From contig JASEHJ010000008.1 of the NCBI GenBank assembly GCA_030018905.1, positions 1 through 35,056 of the forward strand: a stretch of 35,056 bases of DNA, read 5' to 3'. The position numbers were made by a program, and so were the translations under genes. This document shows, piece after piece, positions 28,068 to 35,056 of the stretch. How positions within the stretch are numbered: the stretch's first letter is position 1; the number at the start of each line of letters is the position of its first letter. This stretch comes from a bacterium. GTDB taxonomy: Bacteria > Sysuimicrobiota > Sysuimicrobiia > Sysuimicrobiales > Humicultoraceae. The notes below the pieces were generated by a model, which saw only the letters and a list, made by a program, of their open reading frames with translations, was not told the origin of the DNA and made no database searches.

Positions 28068-28310
28068 TCACCTTTCGCTGACCGGTGTGACCACGCAGGT
28101 TGTCGTCCGCGTGACGCCGGTTGTCTCCTGGAACCGGGAGACGATCAGCCTGCCCAGCGTGTCCATGCTCTCGGTTTCCACGAACGCGATGATGTCGGTC
28201 GGCCCGGTAACGGCGTGGGCCATCTTGACCCCTGGCGTCCGCAGAATGTGCGCCAGCGCGTCAGAAAGCTTGCCGGGCAGGATGCGTATGAGCACATACG
28301 CCTGAACCAT
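28068..28310 (-). CDS. stand-alone Lrp/AsnC ligand-binding (RAM-like) domain protein
   Basis: 80 aa MVQAYVLIRILPGKLSDALAHILRTPGVKMAHAVTGPTDIIAFVETESMDTLGRLIVSRFQETTGVTRTTTCVVT; no HTH present. Confidence 0.88.
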   Translation of the reverse strand: MVQAYVLIRILPGKLSDALAHILRTPGVKMAHAVTGPTDIIAFVETESMDTLGRLIVSRFQETTGVTRTTTCVVTPVSER

Positions 28311-28334
28311 CGCTTCTCCCTCCTCCGTTCGATC

Positions 28335-28598
28335 TCAGGGCCGCAGCGTCACCAACAGATCCACGAGCAGGTTGCGCGCCAGATAGAGCAACAGGATGGC
28401 GACAATCGGTGACAGGTCGAGGCCTCCGGCTGCCGGTATCACCCTCCGGATCGGATCCAGGATGGGCGAGGTGAGATCGTGGACCACCTTGACCGCGGGA
28501 TGGCGGAGGGTCGGAAACCACGAGAGTGCCACGCGCACGAAGATGAGCGTGGTGATGATCTTGTAGGCGAGGTCGAGGAAGTAGATCAGCTCCAGCAT
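28335..28598 (-). CDS. YggT family membrane protein
   Basis: MLELIYFLDLAYKIITTLIFVRVALSWFP...VVHDLTSPILDPIRRVIPAAGGLDLSPIVAILLL. Confidence 0.93.
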   Translation of the reverse strand: MLELIYFLDLAYKIITTLIFVRVALSWFPTLRHPAVKVVHDLTSPILDPIRRVIPAAGGLDLSPIVAILLLYLARNLLVDLLVTLRP

Positions 28599-28646
28599 CC
28601 GTTTCTCCCGTGGCAGTCCTCTGGCGGTGCGCGGAGCCCGCTAATA

Positions 28647-28675
28647 ATTGTACCAAGCCGGTCTCAGGCAGGCAA
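28647..28675 (-). promoter_or_regulatory. SigA/Sig70-like promoter for the yggT/RAM-domain pair
   Basis: Minus strand TTGCCT-N17-TACAAT (28675-28647), about 50 nt upstream of the yggT ATG. Confidence 0.6.
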
Positions 28676-28802
28676 CGAACCCCTGGCGCCCGCGGGTTGC
28701 GGAACCCGGCATCCCGCACGATCTGTCGCGGGGGGATGGTCCGGCCGACCGTCGAAGATGGTCGCGAGAACGCCAAGACCTTTGGATAGCGAGGACCGGA
28801 CC

Positions 28803-30098
28803 ATGGCAGTCAAGCTCTATCACGCCGACGCGTACGCGCGCGAGTTCACCTCTGTGGTGACCGGCGTGCGCCGTATTGAAGGCAGTGTCACCGCGGTCGC
28901 GCTGGCGGAGACCGCGTTCTACCCGGCATCCGGCGGCCAGCCCGCGGACCAGGGTCACCTCGATGCCATGGAGGTAACGGACGTACTGGAAGAGGACGGT
29001 GAGATCTGGCACGCCGTTCGGCCGTCTGCGCAGGGGCAGGTTGAAGGCCTCTCCGTTGTCGGATCTCTCAACTGGGAGCGGCGCTTCGACCACATGCAGC
29101 AGCACACCGGCCAGCACATCCTCTCAGCGGCCTTTCTGCAGGCGCTGGGGGCGGAGACGCTGTCCGTGCACATCGGTACCACCTGCACACTGGACCTGGA
29201 TCTTCCCCTCCTCGACGATGAAGCCATTGCCCGCGTGGAGGACCTAGCCAACACGATCGTCACCGAGAACCGTGTGGTGGCCGCGCGCGAAGTTGAGATC
29301 GAAGAGGCGGTCGCGATGGGGCTGCGCCGTCCGCCCAGACAGGCCGGGCGGATACGGGTGGTGGAGGTGGCGGGTTTCGACCGCTCGGCCTGCGGCGGCA
29401 CGCACGTCCGCGCCACCGGCGAGGTCGGTGCCATCGCGCTCCTGCGCCACGAGCGGCACAAGGGTGGCGTACGGGTGGGCTTCCAGTGCGGGTGGCGCGC
29501 GCTGCGGCACTACAGGTGGGCGCGGAGGTTGATCACCTCGGTTGCCACCGAGCTCACCGTGGGCGAGCCCGACCTGGCCGGTGCGATCGGGCGTCTCTCG
29601 ATTCGCGCGCGGGAGGTGGAGCGGGAGCTGGAGACCGCCCGCCTGGAACTGCTGGGGTACGAGGCCCGGGCGCTCATCGCACGAGCGACCTCCGCGGGCA
29701 CACCCGCCTGTGGCCAGGGGCATTTGGTCGTCGCCGCGGCCTATGACGGTCGTGCCATCGAGGACCTGCGCGCACTGGCCCGCACCCTCACGGCGCAGGC
29801 GGACTGTGTTGCGATCCTGGCCACCGATCCGGGCCGGCGCGTGCTGGTGGCGCGCAGCCCGGCGGTGGCCGTGGATGCGGCCGCGGTGCTGCGGGAGACC
29901 GTTGCGGCGTTCGGCGGCCGGGGCGGCGGCAAGTCCGAGGCAGCAGAAGGCACGGCGCCCGAGGCGCCCTCGACCGCGGCCCTGGTGGACGCCGCGCGCC
30001 TGGCCCTGCTGCGCCAGGCAGCCTCGGGCGAGGGAGCCGGAGGCACGGCGCCGCCACGCCCACCCGCGGCCCCACACGAAGGTGGTGCTGTGGCATAA
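28803..30098 (+). CDS. alanyl-tRNA editing protein, AlaX-L type with DHHA1-like C-terminus
   Basis: AETAFYPASGGQPADQGHL, QQHTGQHILSAAF, ACGGTHVRATGEVG, C-terminal AFGGRGGGKSEAAEG; ATG at 28803. Confidence 0.9.
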   Translation: MAVKLYHADAYAREFTSVVTGVRRIEGSVTAVALAETAFYPASGGQPADQGHLDAMEVTDVLEEDGEIWHAVRPSAQGQVEGLSVVGSLNWERRFDHMQQHTGQHILSAAFLQALGAETLSVHIGTTCTLDLDLPLLDDEAIARVEDLANTIVTENRVVAAREVEIEEAVAMGLRRPPRQAGRIRVVEVAGFDRSACGGTHVRATGEVGAIALLRHERHKGGVRVGFQCGWRALRHYRWARRLITSVATELTVGEPDLAGAIGRLSIRAREVERELETARLELLGYEARALIARATSAGTPACGQGHLVVAAAYDGRAIEDLRALARTLTAQADCVAILATDPGRRVLVARSPAVAVDAAAVLRETVAAFGGRGGGKSEAAEGTAPEAPSTAALVDAARLALLRQAASGEGAGGTAPPRPPAAPHEGGAVA

Positions 30099-30105
30099 TA
30101 CCCGT

Positions 30106-30834
30106 ATGAGCGAGGTAGGCTTGATTCTGGCCTTTTCGGCCGGCGTGCTGGGTTTCTTGAGTCCATGCATCGTGCCGTTGATTCCGGGCTACCTCTCGTT
30201 CGTCTCAGGACTCTCCCTGGCCGAGATGAGCGTAGAGGAGCGGCGCCGGCACCTGGGCCGGATACTGGCTTCCACGGGCCTGTTCGTCCTGGGCTTCGCC
30301 ACGATCTTCACCGCGATGGGTGCCTCGGCCTCGGCTCTGGGGGCCCTGGTGATCGAGAACCGCCTGCTGCTGACGCGCCTGGGAGGCGCGTTGGTGATCT
30401 TCCTGGGGCTGGGCGTGCTGGGGATAATTAGGGTGCCCGGGCTCTCGCGTGAGCGCCGTTTCCAGGTGCGACGCCGTCCCCTTGGGCTGATCGGGGCGTT
30501 TCCCGTCGGCATGGCGTTCGGCTTCGCCTGGACACCGTGCGTGGGTCCTGTGCTCACCGCGGTGTTGACGATGGCAGCGACAACCCAGACGGCGTCCAGC
30601 GGCGCGCTGCTGCTGTTTGCCTACTCGCTCGGCCTCGGCCTGCCGTTCCTCGTTGCGGCCGCGCTGATGACGGCCGCGTTCGATGCCGTGGGATGGCTGC
30701 GCCAGCACGCCCGCTCGGTTTCGACGGTCAGCGGGATCTTTCTCGTCGTGATGGGCGGCGCCATGGTGACCGACCTGCTGTTCGCATTCAATACCTGGAT
30801 GATCCGGCTGGTGCCGTTTCGGCCCGTCATCTGA
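30106..30834 (+). CDS. ccdA: cytochrome c biogenesis protein CcdA
   Basis: MSEVGLILAFSAGVLGFLSPCIVPLIPGYLSFVSG, GMAFGFAWTPCVGPVLTAVL. Confidence 0.94.
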   Translation: MSEVGLILAFSAGVLGFLSPCIVPLIPGYLSFVSGLSLAEMSVEERRRHLGRILASTGLFVLGFATIFTAMGASASALGALVIENRLLLTRLGGALVIFLGLGVLGIIRVPGLSRERRFQVRRRPLGLIGAFPVGMAFGFAWTPCVGPVLTAVLTMAATTQTASSGALLLFAYSLGLGLPFLVAAALMTAAFDAVGWLRQHARSVSTVSGIFLVVMGGAMVTDLLFAFNTWMIRLVPFRPVI

Positions 30835-30860
30835 GATCCAGCAGACTGGGAGAACTCGAA

Positions 30861-32240
30861 ATGAGACCACTCGCAACCCGGGGGGCGCGACTGCACCTTC
30901 CCGTAGCCATCCTGCTTCTGTCCCTGGTCGTGGTGCCCCTGGCGGCGGCGCCTCCCGTGCACGCCGCCGACGCAGGCCTGGCGCTGGAGGCGCTGGGGCT
31001 GCTCCGCGAGCGGTACGTGGATCCCGTGGACTCCGTTGTGCTGCTGAACGGGGCGATCGGGGGGCTGCGCTCGGCGCTTTCGGCGGCGGGCATCCAAACC
31101 GACCTCCCCGACATCCCTTCCGGCACCCCGAACGGGCAGGCCGATGCCGCGTTCCGCACCCGGTTTGGCGCCGCGGTCGCCGCATCCGGCGGCCGCGTCT
31201 CAGGCGCCTCGCTGGCCTATGCCGCGATCCGTGCCATGACCGCGGTGCTTCGCGACTCTCACACCGGCTTCCTAACCCCCGAACAGATCCGCGAGCGGCA
31301 GGCCTATCAGCGCCAGCAGGCAGCGTTCTCGGGCGTTGGCGTGGTGCTGATGCCGCGCGAGGGGCGCTTCTACGTGCGCGACGTCATCCCCGGCAGTCCG
31401 GCAGAGGCCGCAGGCGTGCAGCCGCTGGACCGCGTCGTGAGGATTGACGCGATCCCCACCGCCGGGCTCCAGGTGGAACAGGTGGCCGGGACGATTCGCG
31501 GTCCGGCAGGGACCTCGGTGATGCTCACTCTTGCTCGCCCCGGCCGGGTGGACAACATAACGCTCACCGTGACGCGGGCTCCGATTCAGGTCCCCGCGAT
31601 CTTCCAGGCCCGGGTCCTCGAGGGCGGAATCGGCTACCTTCAGCTCTACCAGTTCGCCACTCGCACCGGGGCGGAGTTCCGCCAGGCGCTGGAGCGGATG
31701 CTCGCCGGCGGGATGCGGGCCCTCGTGCTCGACCTCCGGTCCAACAGCGGCGGCTACCTGCACGAGCTGACCGCTGTTGCAAACGCCATGCTGCTTCCGG
31801 GCCAGCCCATCTACCAGGAGGTCTCCCGTAGGGGAGGTACGCGGACGGTGCGGACTTCCGCGGCTCCTATCCTGCCCTCGCACGTGCCGGTGGTCGTGCT
31901 CGTGGATGAGGGCAGCGCCTCGGCGGCCGAGCTGCTCGCCGCGGCGCTGCAGGAGCACGGCCGCGCGACGCTAATGGGCGCTAAGACCAGCGGCGCGGTC
32001 GAGGCCAGCGTGTTTCTAGACCTCTCGGACGGCTCGGCGCTCAGCGTGACCGTGCTTCGGCTTTCCACTGGGATGGGACGGCGCCTGGAAGGGGTTGGGC
32101 TCTCGCCTGGCGTCCCGGTGGTGCTGCTGGTTGCCGATCTCGACCAGGGCCGCGACACCCAGCTCCAGCGCGGGGTGCTGGTGGCCCGGCAGCGCCTGGG
32201 CCTGGCGCACAAGGCCGCCCCGGTTGCCGCGGGCCGATAG
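30861..32240 (+). CDS. S41 family carboxy-terminal processing protease
   Basis: Signal peptide, PDZ region (GVGVVLMPREGRFYVRDVIPGSPAEAAGVQPLDRVVRID), catalytic VVLVDEGSASAAELLAAALQEHGRATLMGAKTSG. Confidence 0.94.
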   Translation: MRPLATRGARLHLPVAILLLSLVVVPLAAAPPVHAADAGLALEALGLLRERYVDPVDSVVLLNGAIGGLRSALSAAGIQTDLPDIPSGTPNGQADAAFRTRFGAAVAASGGRVSGASLAYAAIRAMTAVLRDSHTGFLTPEQIRERQAYQRQQAAFSGVGVVLMPREGRFYVRDVIPGSPAEAAGVQPLDRVVRIDAIPTAGLQVEQVAGTIRGPAGTSVMLTLARPGRVDNITLTVTRAPIQVPAIFQARVLEGGIGYLQLYQFATRTGAEFRQALERMLAGGMRALVLDLRSNSGGYLHELTAVANAMLLPGQPIYQEVSRRGGTRTVRTSAAPILPSHVPVVVLVDEGSASAAELLAAALQEHGRATLMGAKTSGAVEASVFLDLSDGSALSVTVLRLSTGMGRRLEGVGLSPGVPVVLLVADLDQGRDTQLQRGVLVARQRLGLAHKAAPVAAGR

Positions 32241-32252
32241 GGGGGATTCGAG

Positions 32253-34073
32253 ATGCTGCCTTCCGACCGCCTGCGCGACAAGCTGATCGTGATGAACGGC
32301 AGGGGCACCCAGGTCTACCGGACCCTGGCCGGCGCCTACCGATTCGACCGGTTCGAGCTTCACCTGGACGCCATACACCCTGATCCCTCATCACCGTCCT
32401 GTTGGGCCCGCGTGCGCATGGACCAGGCCGAGGCCCAGGTCCCGCCTGCGCTATGGGAAAGCCCATCCGGCCGGTTGGCGGCGGAGGCCTTCCTGTCGCG
32501 CGCGGTGCACGAGGCCATAGGACACCATGTCCGCACCCGGTGGCAGGGGAAGGCAGCGCCCGTGGTGATCCATGCGGGCGGGGGGGAGATCCTGAGGCGC
32601 TCGTGCTGCACGGTCGGCGAGGAGTTCGTGGAGATCCGCCTTACGATTGGGCTCCCTGCCGAGGGACGCAAAGTGCTGGCCAAGATGGCACAAACGCTGC
32701 TCTTCGATGAGCTGCCCGCAGCGGTTCAGGCCGGCCTGGTGTGGGCGAACCTCGCCGCCGATGCCGGATTGCGCCACCGCGACGCGCTGGAAGACTACCT
32801 GGCCCTGCGGGAGGCCCTGGACGCGCTTGGGCTGGTAGCGTTCGTCGCCGACGGCTCGGTGTTGCCGAGGGAGGATGGACCGGGTGACCGACCGCTGCGT
32901 GGAGGTCGGGCCGTTGCCCTGCATGCTCCGGACGAACTGGCCGCTACGGTCACCCTGCCTCACCGTGGTGCGGTGCGCGGGCTGGGCATTCGCCGCGGCG
33001 TCACGGTGATCGCCGGAGGGACTTTCTCCGGGAAGTCCACCCTGCTGGCCGCGCTATCTGCCGGCGTGTATCCGCACGTCCCCGGGGATGGTCGCGAGCT
33101 TGTGGCCACGGTTCCGGACGCGGTGTGGATCCTCACCGAGCCCCTCAGGCGCGTCGAGCATGTGGACGTCAGCGCTTTTCTCCGGGGACTACCGCACCGT
33201 CCGGACGCGACCACGGTTTCGTTCGAACACGTGACAGGGACGGTCTCCATGGCCGTGGGAGTCGCGGAGGCCGTCGAGATCGGGTCCCGCATGCTGCTGT
33301 TCGATGAGGATGAGAGCACGGTTGCGTTCCTGGTACGGGATGCGGCGATGCAGCAGTTGGTCCCGGCGGAGCGCGACCCCGCGATCCCGCTTGTGGACCG
33401 CCTCCGGGCGCTGTGGGAAGTCCGTGGCGTCTCGTCGGTGATCGCCACCGGAAGTCTTGGGGAGTACCTCGACGTGGCGGATGAGGTAATCGTCATGGAA
33501 GGGTTTCAACCCCACGCGGCGACCGACCGTGCGCGCAGCATCGCTGCGGGATTCACCGGGCGTCGCACGTACATCAGCGGGGAGTTTGGCATGCCGATGC
33601 CGCGCTGTCCGCTGCCGCGGGGGTTTGGCGGGCTGCGGGGGCGCGGCCACCGAACCGAGCCGCGCGGCCATGCTGAGATCGGCATCGGGCGCGAAGCGAT
33701 CAGCACAGCAGCGCTCCGGCAGCTTGTGGGCGCGGGTCAGGCAAGTGCGGCCGGCGATGCGATCCTCTACGCACTGGCGAAGGGCTACGTGGACGGAAAC
33801 GCATCTGTGGCCGAGATCCTCGACCGCGTATTCGCGGATATCGAGGCGCACGGGCTGGGCGTGCTGGCAACTGAGGGGAGTCATGCCGGTGGCTACGCGC
33901 TGCCCAGGCGGCACGAGGTGGCGGCGGTGCTGAACCGGATGCGGGCCCTCCAGGTGCGAACGCGGCGGGTGATCCAAGAGGCGCCTCCCCCCGTTGCTTC
34001 CGAGGCAGATGAGGCAGATAAGGTTGAGCCGCCAGCAGGAGATCCGCCCCCGGCGGCGAATGAAACAGTTTAA
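32253..34073 (+). CDS. ABC-class ATPase of COG3044 type (MRB1590-like)
   Basis: P-loop GVTVIAGGTFSGKSTLLAAL, VWILTEPLRRVEHVDVSAFL, Walker B-like RMLLFDEDESTVAFLVRDAAMQQL, SVIATGSLGEYLDVADEVIVME; characteristic long N-terminal domain. Confidence 0.9.
   Translation: MLPSDRLRDKLIVMNGRGTQVYRTLAGAYRFDRFELHLDAIHPDPSSPSCWARVRMDQAEAQVPPALWESPSGRLAAEAFLSRAVHEAIGHHVRTRWQGKAAPVVIHAGGGEILRRSCCTVGEEFVEIRLTIGLPAEGRKVLAKMAQTLLFDELPAAVQAGLVWANLAADAGLRHRDALEDYLALREALDALGLVAFVADGSVLPREDGPGDRPLRGGRAVALHAPDELAATVTLPHRGAVRGLGIRRGVTVIAGGTFSGKSTLLAALSAGVYPHVPGDGRELVATVPDAVWILTEPLRRVEHVDVSAFLRGLPHRPDATTVSFEHVTGTVSMAVGVAEAVEIGSRMLLFDEDESTVAFLVRDAAMQQLVPAERDPAIPLVDRLRALWEVRGVSSVIATGSLGEYLDVADEVIVMEGFQPHAATDRARSIAAGFTGRRTYISGEFGMPMPRCPLPRGFGGLRGRGHRTEPRGHAEIGIGREAISTAALRQLVGAGQASAAGDAILYALAKGYVDGNASVAEILDRVFADIEAHGLGVLATEGSHAGGYALPRRHEVAAVLNRMRALQVRTRRVIQEAPPPVASEADEADKVEPPAGDPPPAANETV
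34037..34061 (+). promoter_or_regulatory. candidate SigH-like promoter for the T-box/trpB2 unit (exact AGGA-N17-GAAT)
   Basis: GCAGGAGAT-N11-GGCGAATGA at the 3' end of the COG3044 gene, about 20 nt before the T-box leader. Confidence 0.5.
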
Positions 34074-34080
34074 CCAGCCC

Positions 34081-34345
34081 GATGACCGGGACGAGTACGC
34101 GCCAGGCGGGCGCGCAGAGAGCTGCTAAGGTGGAAGGCAGCCGCCGCGCGGCGCGGAATGGACCCGTGAGGTGTGCGGTGAACGCGCGGGAGGCGCCGCA
34201 AGCGCAACCGCGTCACTAGTCGCACCGGTTGATTCGCCGTTAGCGGATCAGAGCGCTGCGGGTTCGCGCACAGCGATCCCCCGGAACTTGGGTGGTACCA
34301 CGGAGCCGGCCTCCGTCCCTCGACGGAGGCCGGCATTATTCTTCC
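34081..34345 (+). promoter_or_regulatory. T-box riboswitch leader, Trp specifier (UGG)
   Basis: Stem I with specifier loop GAA-UGG-A (UGG 34159-34161) closed by CGCGCC/GGCGCG; GGTGGAA-like distal loop; T-box AACTTGGGTGGTACCACG (34285-34302); antiterminator GGG-[UGGUACC]-ACGGAG-CCGGC-CTCCGT-CCC (34290-34319). Confidence 0.93.
34305..34334 (+). terminator. T-box intrinsic terminator
   Basis: Perfect 13-bp stem GCCGGCCTCCGTC-cctc-GACGGAGGCCGGC followed by ATTATTCTT; overlaps the antiterminator 3' arm. Confidence 0.85.
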
Positions 34346-34392
34346 CGTCGCGGCCTGGGGCCGGCGAGGGAAAACAACGAGGGGGTGTAGAG

Positions 34393-35056
34393 ATGGATTC
34401 CACCAAGATCTTGCTCGGCGAGGACGACGTGCCGAAGGCCTGGTACAACATCGCCGCGGACCTACCGGTGCCGCCGGCGGCGGTGCTCCACCCGGGGACC
34501 AGGCAGCCGATCGGCCCGGCAGATCTAGCGCCGTTGTTCCCGATGGAACTCATCATGCAGGAGGTCAGCACCGAGCGGGATATCGAGATCCCCAAACCGG
34601 TGCGCGACGTCTACCGCATGTGGCGGCCGACGCCTCTGTATCGGGCGCGGCGGCTGGAGGCGGCGCTCGACACGCCGGCCCGCATCTACTACAAGTACGA
34701 GGGCACCAGTCCGGCCGGTAGCCACAAGCCCAACACCGCGGTGGCGCAGGCCTTCTACAACAAGCAGGAGGGTGTGCGGCGGCTGGCCACCGAGACCGGC
34801 GCCGGCCAGTGGGGCAGCGCGCTGGCGCTGGCGTGTCGCATGTTCGGCCTCGACTGCACGGTGTACATGGTGCGCGTCTCCTACGACCAGAAGCCCTACC
34901 GCAAGCTGATGATGCAGACCTGGGGCGCGGATGTGCTCTCCAGCCCCACCGACCGCACCCATGCCGGCAGGGCGATCCTCGAGAAGACGCCGGATTCGCC
35001 CGGCAGCCTGGGCATCGCCATCAGCGAGGCGGTGGAAGACGCCGCGACCCATGACG
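34393..35056 (+). CDS. trpB: TrpB2-type tryptophan synthase beta chain (3' truncated by window)
   Basis: [50 protein letters not shown]..., [15 protein letters not shown] lysine motif [18 protein letters not shown]; extended N-terminus typical of TrpB2. Confidence 0.94.
   Translation, partial: MDSTKILLGEDDVPKAWYNIAADLPVPPAAVLHPGTRQPIGPADLAPLFPMELIMQEVSTERDIEIPKPVRDVYRMWRPTPLYRARRLEAALDTPARIYYKYEGTSPAGSHKPNTAVAQAFYNKQEGVRRLATETGAGQWGSALALACRMFGLDCTVYMVRVSYDQKPYRKLMMQTWGADVLSSPTDRTHAGRAILEKTPDSPGSLGIAISEAVEDAATHD

Noticed and set aside
29244-30170. Minus-strand ORF (308 aa) opposite the AlaX-like gene
   Set aside because: No domain resemblance; product of high GC.
30205-31185. Minus-strand ORF (326 aa) opposite ccdA and the S41 gene
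   Set aside because: Pro/Arg-rich antisense artefact spanning two clear sense genes.
34070-34336. Minus-strand 88-aa ORF across the trpB2 leader
   Set aside because: Overlaps the T-box riboswitch exactly; no protein similarity evident.

Overview
GC-rich, gene-dense bacterial window with about 33 protein-coding genes, one tRNA and one riboswitch; no CRISPR array, transposase or phage signal was seen. Most genes are metabolic or transport genes centred on peptide and amino-acid use. They include two dipeptide/oligopeptide-type ABC transporter operons (SBP + two permeases, no ATPase genes), peptidases/amidohydrolases of M28, M17, M20D, M20 and S41 type, an aspartoacylase-family protein, an ornithine-cyclodeaminase-family protein, an adenine-deaminase-like protein, a three-subunit proton-translocating transhydrogenase (pntAA-AB-B), SpeD, AEC and MFS transporters, a GGDEF protein, a stand-alone AlaX-type editing protein, CcdA, a COG3044-type ATPase and the start of a TrpB2-type tryptophan synthase beta chain. 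The best-supported non-coding finding is a complete Trp-type T-box riboswitch upstream of trpB2: UGG specifier in a GAA-UGG-A loop, canonical UGGUACC bulge, and mutually exclusive antiterminator and terminator. A second pattern is a recurrent AGG(A/T/G)-N17/18-GAA(T/C/A) element upstream of several transcription units. It resembles the Bacillus SigH promoter consensus and is distinct from the SigA-like promoters upstream of tRNA-Phe and yggT. Both ABC operons also carry a stem-loop between the SBP gene and the first permease gene. The lineage cannot be determined from the sequence alone; a T-box, SigH-like promoters and SBPs without lipobox cysteines suggest a Firmicutes-adjacent, possibly diderm, lineage (inference).
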